From JACIYW01 sp014359745 (GTDB lineage Bacteria > Pseudomonadota > Alphaproteobacteria > Rhodobacterales > Rhodobacteraceae): a DNA stretch of 11,405 nucleotides. Positions 1 through 6,591 of the stretch are shown here, one piece after another. The position numbers and the translations under genes are program-made. The notes beneath the pieces are model-generated. The model worked only from the letters and a program-made list of their open reading frames with translations. It was not told the origin of the DNA and did no database searches. How positions within the stretch are numbered: position 1 is the stretch's first letter; the number at the start of each line of letters is the position of its first letter. Location: assembly GCA_050433985.1 (NCBI GenBank), contig JBNPWE010000049.1, positions 1 to 11,405 of the forward strand, written 5' to 3'.

Positions 1-2
1 TC

Positions 3-68
3 GTCATGCCCCTCGACGACGCGCTCGAGTTCATAGCAAACGAGGCCATCTTCTGGACTTGGACCTGA
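3..68 (+). CDS. Possible C-terminal end of an upstream gene (unidentified)
   Basis: A plus-strand frame enters from the left edge and stops at TGA 66-68, reading ...PLDDALEFIANEAIFWTWT. I do not recognise the family. Support is only that the frame is open to the edge and that a strong hairpin follows 38 bp downstream, where a terminator would be expected. Another plus-strand frame is also open here and runs past 68, so the choice is uncertain. Confidence 0.25.
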   Translation, partial: VMPLDDALEFIANEAIFWTWT

Positions 69-106
69 ACCAAAAACGTACAAAGTCGAGCTGAGGCGAT
101 CAGCAT

Positions 107-136
107 ATGCCCTAGGGCCAGGCGGCCTTGGGGCAT
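107..136. terminator. Hairpin in the convergent gap, candidate terminator
   Basis: Arms 107-119 and 124-136 form a 13-bp stem around the 4-nt loop AGGC. Two positions (113/130 and 115/128) are T/G pairs, so they are G-U wobbles in plus-strand RNA but mismatches in minus-strand RNA. The hairpin is therefore stronger for rightward transcripts entering from the left edge. It lies between that putative gene and the end of the DUF6134 gene. No T-run follows on either strand, so it would be a weak or Rho-assisted terminator or a 3'-end stabiliser. Confidence 0.4.
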
Positions 137-179
137 GGCGCATGTCATTGACCGCAACGGACATGCGGCAGGGGTTGCG

Positions 180-806
180 TTATCGCAGGACGTAATCGAT
201 CTGCGATCCATCCTCGGCGGTAAGGCGGACATGCACCAGCGTGCCGTTGGCATACCAGAGATCACGCTCCAACGCGCCGCGCACCGCGTAATGGGTGGCC
301 TGAACGGCACCCGATCCGGTCGCAATGCTTTCAGTGCCCAGTTTGCTGACCTGGATCGCATCGGTGCCGCCATTGATGGTGTTCAACACCTGCGACGATC
401 CCAGCAGATCCGCGTTCCACAGGCTGGCCGGCACCAGCGGGGTCTCCCCGACCGTGATGTCATGCGGCGTTCCGTTATCATCCGTGCGCGAGGTCAGCCT
501 GGCCAGATGGCCATTGCGCCACGACTCGGTGCTGGTCTGGTGAAAGCTGTAGGCGCTGATCCCGATGATCGGTACCCTGACCGAGATGTCGGTCTTCACA
601 TCGACGGTCAGGTCATTGCCCTTGCCCCGGAAGGTGACGACATAATCGCCGATATCCTTGCCCTTGCGCAGAACATCAAAGCTGAGCCGCCCCGAGGCGG
701 GGACGCTGTTGGCCGGTGCCGCCATCGCGGCGGGCGCGGCGGCTGTCAGGCCAAGGGCCAGGATCAGCCCCGGAAGGATGCTGTTGCGTGTCATTGTCAT
801 TGTCAT
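180..806 (-). CDS. DUF6134 family secreted protein
   Basis: A 208-residue protein, last gene of the five-gene minus-strand operon, starting 12 bp after the oxygenase stop. Residues ~7-30 are a Sec-type signal peptide (hydrophobic core, then AMA-AP as a likely signal peptidase I site), so the mature ~178 residues should be periplasmic or outer-membrane associated. The body matches my memory of DUF6134: an FDVLRKGKDIG-like opening strand, a DISVRVPI segment, a TDDNGTPHDI motif and a late W-N segment (SLWNADLLGS). It looks all-beta with no catalytic motif. The function of the family is unknown; its place behind cytosolic biosynthetic enzymes suggests binding or handling the pathway product outside the cytoplasm. 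Start choice is ambiguous: the N-terminus reads MTMTMTR, and the AAAGGA ribosome site is only 1 nt from the ATG at 806 but 7 nt from the ATG at 800, which is the better-spaced start. Confidence 0.85.
   Translation of the reverse strand: MTMTMTRNSILPGLILALGLTAAAPAAMAAPANSVPASGRLSFDVLRKGKDIGDYVVTFRGKGNDLTVDVKTDISVRVPIIGISAYSFHQTSTESWRNGHLARLTSRTDDNGTPHDITVGETPLVPASLWNADLLGSSQVLNTINGGTDAIQVSKLGTESIATGSGAVQATHYAVRGALERDLWYANGTLVHVRLTAEDGSQIDYVLR
789..806 (-). repeat. Three tandem 6-bp repeats at the DUF6134 start
   Basis: TGTCAT is repeated exactly three times on the plus strand (ATGACA on the coding strand). It gives in-frame ATG codons at 806, 800 and 794. Copy-number change would keep the frame but move the best ATG relative to the AAAGGA site at 808-813. 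Confidence 0.8.
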
Positions 807-818
807 TTCCTTTCAAGA

Positions 819-1682
819 TCAGATCATGCCCATGCCGATGAACAGGTTGCGATTGGCGTCGGCGATGGCGCGGCGGCCATGCAGCACGCGGGTATTGTCC
901 AGAACGGCGATATCGCCATCCTGCCAGTTGATCTCATGCGTGACCTCCTCGGCGATGGTGCGGATATCCTCGATCTCGTCCGGGGTCACATCCGATCCGT
1001 CGGCCAGGCGATAGCGCGGTGGCTGGTAGTTGTGCGATGGCCCCAGAACCGCATTGGCAAAGCCGCGTTCCGTGCCGCCAAAACGAGAGGCGCGCGCCGG
1101 ATCGACCGTCAGCCGATAGGTCAGCGACCCGTCATCATGCAGGGTAAAGCCCTGCCCCGGAACCGCCTGTTCGAATTGCAGGACATGTTCCATCGTCACC
1201 TCTTCCGGTTCGGAAATGGCGGGATGTTCATTGGCCAGATAGCGTTTCCACAGCAGCTCGGGCAGGACACGTTCGACGGTCATCTTCTGCGACCAGCGCG
1301 CCTTGCGGGCAGGGTCAAAGCGGTCCCAGATGGCGCGACCGTCGCAGATGGTGGTCTGTGACCCCTCGAACGCGGCGGTCTGGGCCAGGAAGGTCACGAT
1401 ATCGGGGCAACGCGGGGTGTTGCCGTTTTCGATATGCAGGCCGATCGGGCCAAGCCCCGCATCGACCATCTGCGTCTTGTCGGTGCTGTGATTGCGGGCC
1501 GGATCAAAGGTGACGCGGCTGCACAGCGTCGTCACCAGATCCGAGAGATCCTCTATCTGCGGGTCAAAGCCGCGCAGCAGGGTCCAGCCGTCGCGGGCCA
1601 GATCGCATCGGATATGGGCCAGAAGGGCGGTGTCTTTCAATCCATCGGCGTGATCGCGGGCGCGCAGGATGTTGTAATGCAT
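819..1682 (-). CDS. TauD/TfdA (SyrP-like) Fe(II)/2-oxoglutarate oxygenase
   Basis: A 287-residue cytosolic protein of normal length for the TauD/TfdA fold. The start ATG at 1682 has GAGGA about 5 nt upstream and lies 14 bp after the SDR stop; longer in-frame starts would run into the SDR gene. Likely iron ligands are H83 and E85 in the segment GLHIENGN and H268 in VLHGRR. R278, ten residues after the distal His, fits the 2-oxoglutarate carboxylate-binding arginine. The facial triad is therefore H-x-E...H instead of the commoner H-x-D...H. Established knowledge: clavaminate synthase, asparagine hydroxylase AsnO and arginine hydroxylase VioC use the Glu version and act on amino acids or their derivatives. 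By inference this enzyme hydroxylates or desaturates an amino-acid-like or acyl-amino intermediate made by the upstream ligase and GNAT-like protein. The substrate is not known. Confidence 0.85.
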   Translation of the reverse strand: MHYNILRARDHADGLKDTALLAHIRCDLARDGWTLLRGFDPQIEDLSDLVTTLCSRVTFDPARNHSTDKTQMVDAGLGPIGLHIENGNTPRCPDIVTFLAQTAAFEGSQTTICDGRAIWDRFDPARKARWSQKMTVERVLPELLWKRYLANEHPAISEPEEVTMEHVLQFEQAVPGQGFTLHDDGSLTYRLTVDPARASRFGGTERGFANAVLGPSHNYQPPRYRLADGSDVTPDEIEDIRTIAEEVTHEINWQDGDIAVLDNTRVLHGRRAIADANRNLFIGMGMI

Positions 1683-1696
1683 GGTGGTCCTCGTTT

Positions 1697-2482
1697 TCAG
1701 GAAGTGGTTTCCCGCGCGGCGGCGATCACGGCCGGGTCGCGGGCAAGGCGGATCAGCGCGCGGTCGATCAGGCCGGGGCGCAGACGTTGCAGGATGACAA
1801 ACAGCCGTTCGCGCGATGCGGGCAGCTGTTCGCGTTTTCTGGCGGCAATGGCGCGCCATGCGTGGGCGGCGACGGCCTGCGGTGTGTCAAGCGTCATGGC
1901 CATCGGACCGACCAGGGTGTGAAAGCCATCTGCCGCATCGGTCCTGGTGGCGCGCGGCGCGATATAGGTCACGGCAATACCGCGCGGGGCCAGTTCGCGC
2001 CGCAGCGCATCCGACATGCCTCGCAATGCGAATTTCGACGCGGAGTAGAGCGTGAAGAAGGGAAAGCCGATATCGCCAAAGACCGACCCCATGTTGACGA
2101 CCTGCCCCTTGCTGGCACTCAGCGGTGCCAGCAGGTCGCGCGTCAGGGCCAGCGGCGCGGCGATGTTCAAGGCCAGAGTGTCGGCGATGGCGGCATCGTC
2201 CATCGCCTCGATCTGGCCCGCGGGGACCATGCCGGCATTGTTGATCAGGATGTCCAATCCGGTTTTGGCAATGGCGCCCACGATGCGGGCGCGGCCTTCG
2301 GCGGTTGTGACATCGGCGGGCAGGATCAGCGGGTCGCCGCCAAGGGCCTGCGCGGTCTGTTCCAATGGGCCGCTGCGCCGTCCGACAAGGATCAGCCGGT
2401 GGCCGTGGCGCGCGGCCTCTGTCGCCAGTGCGCGGCCGATGCCCGACCCTGCGCCGGTGATCAGGATGGTCTTGGCGGTCAT
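1697..2482 (-). CDS. Short-chain dehydrogenase/reductase (SDR), NAD(P)-dependent
   Basis: A 261-residue classical SDR. The Rossmann glycine motif TGAGSGIG is at residues 9-16, NNAG at 81-84, catalytic Ser at S133 (MGSVFG) and the YxxxK pair at Y146 and K150 (YSASK), so the active site looks complete. The usual Pro-Gly after beta-6 is replaced by APRATRT (185-191 region), a variant that may mark a subfamily. Arg residues at 35-36 just after the second strand (VGRRSG) suggest NADPH preference. The ATG at 2482 overlaps the stop of the ligase gene by 4 bp (ATGA), indicating translational coupling. The C-terminus (residues ~225-255) is amphipathic and Arg/Leu-rich and could contact a membrane or partner. 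Likely role: reduction of a keto or acyl intermediate of the operon's pathway. Substrate unknown. Confidence 0.9.
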   Translation of the reverse strand: MTAKTILITGAGSGIGRALATEAARHGHRLILVGRRSGPLEQTAQALGGDPLILPADVTTAEGRARIVGAIAKTGLDILINNAGMVPAGQIEAMDDAAIADTLALNIAAPLALTRDLLAPLSASKGQVVNMGSVFGDIGFPFFTLYSASKFALRGMSDALRRELAPRGIAVTYIAPRATRTDAADGFHTLVGPMAMTLDTPQAVAAHAWRAIAARKREQLPASRERLFVILQRLRPGLIDRALIRLARDPAVIAAARETTS

Positions 2483-3855
2483 GCGGGCACCTCTTCGCGG
2501 GGCAGGATGATCTGCTCTGCGGCGGGATCCTGTGCGATCCGGGCCGCGATCTGTCGGTCGGCGGTTCCCGATGCGCGGATCAGGCCGGTCGTGCGCGGAT
2601 CGGCAAAGACCAGCGCGTGGGGGCGGGCATAATCGGGCAGTTCGGCCAGACGCGCCGCCAAGGCCGCCATGTCGGGGCTGCCGGTGGCGGCCAGCACAAG
2701 GATCAGCCGGTCCTGCGGCGTCAGGATCAGCGCGGCAGCGGGCACGGCAGGGTCGGCCAATGCGGCGGCCTCGACCCATTCGGGGGCGATATTGCGCCCC
2801 GATGCGCGCAGGATCATCGCGTCGCGGCGCCCCAGCACGACCAGCCGTCCGCCCTCGATCCGGCCCAGATCGCCGCTGTGCCACGGCCCGTCATGGGCGG
2901 CGCGCCCCAGATAGCCCGACATGACGGTCGGGCCGCTGACCACGATCTCGTCATCCTCGATGCGGACCTGAACGCCTTCCACGGGCGTCATGGCCGACCC
3001 GCCGGGTGCGCCTGCCGGGGTCATGGCGACAACCGAACATGCCTCTGACAGACCATAGCCTTCGGCAACGGGCATCCCCAGGGCGCGCGCCTCGGCCAGA
3101 AGGGCGGGCGACACGGGCGCGCCGCCAACCGCCACATAGCGCAGGCGGTCCGGGGCGGGGCTGCCACGGCGCAGCGCCTCGACCCACAGGGTCAACTGGC
3201 GCGGGGCCAGCACGGTAAGGGTCGGACGCGTGGCGGCGGCGATCCGTGCAAGGGCGGTGCCGTCGCCGGTAAACAGGCAGGCCGCCCCTTCGGGGGCAAT
3301 CACGGTCTGTGCACCGCTCAGCACCGGCAGGAAGATCCCGCAGATCTGTTCCAGCAACTGCGCCTGCGGCAGGACCGACAGATAGCGGTCATCGCTGGTG
3401 GCGGCGATGGCCGCCGACAGGCCCAGCACCGATGCCGTCAGTTGCCGGTCGCCCAGAACCACCCCCTTGGGCCGCCCCGTCGTCCCCGAGGTATAGATCA
3501 CCCGTTCGCCCCCGCCCGGATAATCCAGCGGCATGGCGGTATCGGCCAGGGGCAGACGCTCTGTCAGGCTGGCGCCGGAATCTTGCAACAGATGCGCGAT
3601 CTGCCCCGCCGAAAAGAACGCGGGCACCGGCACCACCCGCCGCCCGGCCAATGTGGCGGCCAGATCGGCGATGACATAATCGATGCCGGTCAACCGCAAA
3701 CCGACACTGTGCGGGCCGCGCGCGAACCCGGCCGCCGCCGCGCCCACGGCGCGTGCCAGTTCGGCCCAGGTGATCCGGCGCGCACCTTCGGTAAGGGCGG
3801 TCACGTCAGGGGTTTCGGCGGCGTGGCGGGAAAGAGCCTCAAAGACGGGTTTCAT
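2479..3855 (-). CDS. AMP-dependent synthetase/ligase (ANL family) lacking the A10 lysine
   Basis: A 458-residue adenylate-forming enzyme, shorter than the ~500-550 residues of most acyl-CoA synthetases. The phosphate loop YTSGTTGRPKG is at 121-131, GYGLSE (A5) at 266-271, HSGDLG (A7) at 326-331, GRRDAMI (A8 hinge region) at 342-348 and SGRNIAPEWVE at 352-362. The C-terminal subdomain is present but the A10 signature, normally xxxGKxxR with a catalytic Lys, reads ASGTADR, with T431 in place of Lys. In this family the A10 Lys supports adenylate formation, so this enzyme may adenylate slowly, use another Lys, or work mainly in thioesterification from a supplied adenylate. No carrier-protein domain is fused. 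The ATG at 3855 overlaps the upstream gene's stop by 4 bp. Substrate cannot be read from sequence; the family covers fatty, aryl and amino acids. Confidence 0.9.
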   Translation of the reverse strand: MKPVFEALSRHAAETPDVTALTEGARRITWAELARAVGAAAAGFARGPHSVGLRLTGIDYVIADLAATLAGRRVVPVPAFFSAGQIAHLLQDSGASLTERLPLADTAMPLDYPGGGERVIYTSGTTGRPKGVVLGDRQLTASVLGLSAAIAATSDDRYLSVLPQAQLLEQICGIFLPVLSGAQTVIAPEGAACLFTGDGTALARIAAATRPTLTVLAPRQLTLWVEALRRGSPAPDRLRYVAVGGAPVSPALLAEARALGMPVAEGYGLSEACSVVAMTPAGAPGGSAMTPVEGVQVRIEDDEIVVSGPTVMSGYLGRAAHDGPWHSGDLGRIEGGRLVVLGRRDAMILRASGRNIAPEWVEAAALADPAVPAAALILTPQDRLILVLAATGSPDMAALAARLAELPDYARPHALVFADPRTTGLIRASGTADRQIAARIAQDPAAEQIILPREEVPA

Positions 3856-4436
3856 TTGGGATGTGTTCCTGCCAAGATGGTGTTGGGACGGGGCATGAAT
3901 TGCAGCGGTTCAGTTTGCACCTGCAAGGCGCAAACCCACGGATCGGCCTGGTAATAGCGCCCCCACGCGGCGGCGGTGGGCAGGCGTTCGGCGCGCGCGG
4001 GCCCCAGAACCACCAGCGGCACACCGGTCCTGCGCAGCAACCGCATCAGCATCGCGGTTGCGGTGAAAAGCCCCCAGCTTTTGCCCCTGCGGCAGCCTTC
4101 GACGGTGATTGCCTGCATCAGGGGAAGGGTGGCAATGGGACGGGGGCAGGCCATGGAGACGACCTCGAGAATATCGCCATCGTTGACGGCGCTGTCCGCG
4201 TGGCCGGAAAGCAATTCGGCCACCGGACGGTCGAGATACACTTGCGAGAAAAATCCCTGCCGTGCATCGCGCAATCCGGCCGCCCCCAGGATGCCCCCGG
4301 ATGCCGACCGCGCGGCGGCCAGTTCGACCGGGGGCAATGTGATACTGGCGCCGTGGGTGGCGTTGAAATGCGCCTCGATCATCGCGGCTGTGGCCTGCCA
4401 ACCGGCATCGCGCCAGGACAGGAACTCAACCTTCAC
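3852..4436 (-). CDS. Thermostable hemolysin family protein (T_hemolysin, GNAT-like)
   Basis: A 194-residue protein, first gene of the operon. Family signatures as I recall them for T_hemolysin (PF12261): SQVYLDRPVAELL around 64-76, DGDILEVVSMA at 86-96 (usual form VEVGNLA), WGLFTATAML at 121-130, and the C-terminal WGRYYQADPWV at 158-168. The family name comes from the Vibrio delta-VPH locus, but there is no signal peptide or membrane segment, and the fold is thought to resemble GNAT/acyl-homoserine-lactone synthase-like acyltransferases, so a cytosolic acyl transfer role fits better than a toxin. The start is GTG at 4436; an in-frame TGA lies just upstream with no alternative ATG, and the ribosome site is weak. 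It is divergent from the response regulator, with paired direct repeats between. By inference it uses the acyl-AMP or acyl-CoA made by the next gene. Confidence 0.8.
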   Translation of the reverse strand: MKVEFLSWRDAGWQATAAMIEAHFNATHGASITLPPVELAAARSASGGILGAAGLRDARQGFFSQVYLDRPVAELLSGHADSAVNDGDILEVVSMACPRPIATLPLMQAITVEGCRRGKSWGLFTATAMLMRLLRRTGVPLVVLGPARAERLPTAAAWGRYYQADPWVCALQVQTEPLQFMPRPNTILAGTHPK

Positions 4437-4518
4437 GGCGGCCGTCTTGGGTAAACCTGAAACTGACCTGTGTCATGCTGCACCTGCGTTCTTGCCTTTT
4501 AGCGACTATTGAACACGC

Positions 4519-4540
4519 CAGGCTTACAGCAGGCTTACAG
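4519..4540. promoter_or_regulatory. Perfect 11-bp tandem repeat, candidate response-regulator site (operon side)
   Basis: CAGGCTTACAG occurs twice back to back (4519-4529, 4530-4540), giving TTACAG-N5-TTACAG. An 11-bp period puts both half-sites on the same DNA face, as in binding sites of OmpR-family regulators (PmrA, QseB, PhoB types). Read on the minus strand, a weak -10-like TTCAAT lies about 6-10 bp downstream, at 4508-4513. That geometry would fit activation of the five-gene operon from a site replacing the -35 box. Binding by the adjacent regulator is inference. Confidence 0.6.
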
Positions 4541-4575
4541 CCGGGGCGCAGCGGGTCATAAAGCCGAAATCAGGG

Positions 4576-4597
4576 ATTTGCATTGAATTTGCATTGA
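4576..4597. promoter_or_regulatory. Second perfect 11-bp tandem repeat, candidate site (regulator side)
   Basis: ATTTGCATTGA occurs twice back to back (4576-4586, 4587-4597), giving TTGCAT-N5-TTGCAT, 52 bp upstream of the response-regulator ATG. The sequence differs from the repeat at 4519-4540 but the 11-bp period is identical, so it may be a lower-affinity site for the same regulator or the site of a second one. No clear -10 box follows in the GC-rich stretch before 4650. Confidence 0.55.
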
Positions 4598-4649
4598 AAC
4601 CGGCCCGGCGCGGTGGCATGTCTGGCCCGACCTTACCGAATGGGGGCAG

Positions 4650-5303
4650 ATGCGCGTCCTGTTGGTCGAAGACGAGGCTGACATCGCTGACGCCCTGCTG
4701 CGCTTTTTGCGAAGTCAGGGTCATGCGGTGGACCACGCACCCAACCTGTCCGAAGCGCAGGCGGCGCTGGACGTGGCCGAATTCGATGCGATCCTGCTGG
4801 ATCTGGCGCTGCCCGACGGGTCCGGCCTGACATTGCTGCGCGATCAACGGCGCAAGGGAAACCGGGTGCCGGTGATCCTGGCCACCGCGCGCAACCAGAT
4901 CTCGGAACGGATTGCGGGGCTGGATGCGGGGGCCGATGATTATGTCGCCAAGCCCTATGATCTGGGCGAGATAGAGGCACGGCTGCGCGCGCATGGGCGG
5001 CGCGCCTCGGGGGATCCGTCGACGGAATTTCGCCTTGGCGAGCTGCGCATCGACCGCGCGGGCGCGCGGCTGTTCCGCGATGATGTGGAAATCCGCCTGA
5101 CCTCGCGCGAATGGGCCTTGTTCGAGGCGCTCCTGTCGTCGCGGGGTCGGGTTCTGTCCAAAAGCGCGCTGGAAGACCGGCTTTACGCCTTTGGCGACCA
5201 GATCGAGGGCAACGCCGTCGAGGTCTATGTCTCGCGGTTGCGGGGCAAGCTGGGGGCCGGGGCCATCCAGACGCGGCGCGGTCTTGGATACCTGATCCCA
5301 TGA
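4650..5303 (+). CDS. OmpR/QseB-type response regulator
   Basis: A 217-residue two-domain regulator. The receiver domain (1-~115) has acidic residues E7, D8 and E9, phospho-acceptor D51 (LLDLALPDG), the switch residue T79 (ATA) and K101 (KPYDL). A winged-helix Trans_reg_C domain follows (~125-217), with ALFEALLSSRGRVLSK, a recognition-helix segment EVYVSRLRGKL at 191-201 and the wing RRGLGYLI at the end. All key residues are intact. The ATG at 4650 has a G-rich ribosome site (GGGGG) 3 nt upstream. It overlaps the kinase start by 4 bp, so the pair is one transcriptional unit. It lies divergently from the thermostable-hemolysin-family operon, with two direct-repeat candidate operators between, so local control of that operon and autoregulation are likely. 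It is closest in style to QseB/TctD-type regulators; the signal is unknown. Confidence 0.95.
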   Translation: MRVLLVEDEADIADALLRFLRSQGHAVDHAPNLSEAQAALDVAEFDAILLDLALPDGSGLTLLRDQRRKGNRVPVILATARNQISERIAGLDAGADDYVAKPYDLGEIEARLRAHGRRASGDPSTEFRLGELRIDRAGARLFRDDVEIRLTSREWALFEALLSSRGRVLSKSALEDRLYAFGDQIEGNAVEVYVSRLRGKLGAGAIQTRRGLGYLIP

Positions 5304-6559
5304 GCGCGCCCAGGTCGCTGCGCGGCAGGCTCATACGGCGGATGATGGTGGGCGCCAGTCTCAGTGGGCTGGTCGGCGTCGTGATTGCCGCCTTTGTCAT
5401 CGCCCATGAGATGGGCGACTTGATGGACGACACCCTTGCGGGTTCCGCCCGGCTGGCGCTGGCGCTTTACCAGGGCAGCGGCAATGTCGGTGCCATCGAT
5501 CTGGGGGAAACCGCCGCCATCCGCATCACCGATGCCGGGGGCGCGGTGATCAGCGCGCCCTGGGCGCCGCTTTCGCATGATGGCGGGTATGATGTGGAAG
5601 GCTGGCGGGTGTTTCGCCTGTCGGACCCCCAAGGCCGCATCGTGGTCGAGGTCGGGCAAAGCAACGCGGGGCGCAATGACGAGCTGTTTGAAAGCACGAC
5701 ATGGCTGCTGGGATTGATGCTGCCGGTGCTGCTGGTGGCGCTGATCGCGGTGTCGCGGGCGGTGGCATCGGGGCTGCGCCCGGCGACGCGCTTTGCCGAC
5801 ACCCTTGGCAGGCGCGATGCGCGCGATCTGTCGCCCGTGGCGCAAAGCGATCTGCCGTCCGAGCTGACGACCATTCCGCTGGCGCTGAACCGCTATCTGG
5901 CCAGCATCCGCACCCATGTCGATGCCGAACGCCAGTTCGCCACCAATGCCGCGCATGAACTGCGCACACCGATCGCTGCCGCCTCGGGTCAGGCGCAACT
6001 GATTGCGGCGGGGCTGGCCGATGACGGTGCCGCCAACCGTCTGGCGGGCGCGTTGCAACGTCTGGGGCGGTTGGTGGAACGCCTGCTGCAACTGTCGCGG
6101 GCCGAGGCGGGGATGATCGGCACGGGTCAATGCGATCTGGTGCAGGTAACGCGGATGCTGATCGTCGAAACCGGCCTGCCGGTGGTCTTTGACGATGGCG
6201 ACATGGCGCGGATGCCTGTGGCCACCGATCCGGATGCGCTGGCGCTGATCCTGCGCAATCTGATGCAGAACGCCGCCGATCATGGCACCGGGGATCTGCG
6301 GGTGTCGCTGGCACCGGGGCCGGTTCTGACGGTCTCGAACGCGGTGGCGCGGGGGGCGGCCTTCCGGCACGCGACCTTTGACAAATCCGCATCCTCGCAC
6401 GGGGCGGGGCTGGGGCTGGCCATCGTCGCGCGGGTGGCCGAGGCGCAGCGGATCGACCTGACCTTCGCGATCGAGGCCGGGCGCGCGACCGTGACATTGC
6501 GCTTTGCACCGCAGCCCTGCAGCGATCCGGCTTTCGTTGAAACGGCGGAAACGCTGTAG
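5300..6559 (+). CDS. Membrane sensor histidine kinase (QseC-like)
   Basis: A 419-residue kinase; the ATG at 5300 overlaps the regulator stop (ATGA). TM1 spans ~17-36, a short periplasmic domain of about 95 residues ~38-133, and TM2 ~134-154. The dimerisation box FATNAAHELRTPIAA holds phospho-acceptor H219. The N box is LRNLMQNAADHG (N320, N324) and the G2 box GAGLGLAI is at 368-375. The G1 box, usually D-x-G-x-G, is degenerate here (VSNAVARG, ~345-352), so the Asp that contacts adenine is replaced; some QseC-type kinases share this pattern. The linker between TM2 and the His box is short, HAMP-like at most. The periplasmic domain is compact and has no Cys or metal-binding motif that I recognise. 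It should autophosphorylate and pass phosphate to D51 of the partner. Confidence 0.93.
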   Translation: MSAPRSLRGRLIRRMMVGASLSGLVGVVIAAFVIAHEMGDLMDDTLAGSARLALALYQGSGNVGAIDLGETAAIRITDAGGAVISAPWAPLSHDGGYDVEGWRVFRLSDPQGRIVVEVGQSNAGRNDELFESTTWLLGLMLPVLLVALIAVSRAVASGLRPATRFADTLGRRDARDLSPVAQSDLPSELTTIPLALNRYLASIRTHVDAERQFATNAAHELRTPIAAASGQAQLIAAGLADDGAANRLAGALQRLGRLVERLLQLSRAEAGMIGTGQCDLVQVTRMLIVETGLPVVFDDGDMARMPVATDPDALALILRNLMQNAADHGTGDLRVSLAPGPVLTVSNAVARGAAFRHATFDKSASSHGAGLGLAIVARVAEAQRIDLTFAIEAGRATVTLRFAPQPCSDPAFVETAETL

Positions 6560-6591
6560 GTTGTCGATCCGGGCAGGTTGCAGATCTGGCA

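Noticed and set aside
153..179. CGCAAC/GTTGCG inverted repeat as terminator of the minus operon
   Set aside because: Stem of 6 bp with a 15-nt loop that cannot extend and no T-run; the hairpin at 107-136 is a better candidate.
135..1361. Long plus-strand open frame (~400 codons) opposite DUF6134 and the oxygenase
   Set aside because: Product is low-complexity and Arg/His/Gln-rich, spans two well-supported genes and their junction, and matches no family; it is a GC-rich antisense shadow.
1683..1859. N-terminal extension of the oxygenase to an upstream ATG
   Set aside because: It would overlap the SDR coding end, has an Arg/Pro-rich non-homologous sequence, and the ATG at 1682 has a proper ribosome site.
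2483..2884. N-terminal extension of the SDR
   Set aside because: The Rossmann motif sits directly after ATG 2482, which overlaps the ligase stop in the ATGA fashion; the extension is a shadow of the ligase gene.
4437..4649. sigma-70 promoter boxes for both divergent genes
   Set aside because: Only a weak TTCAAT on the leftward side; no convincing -35/-10 pair with proper spacing, so no promoter box is called.
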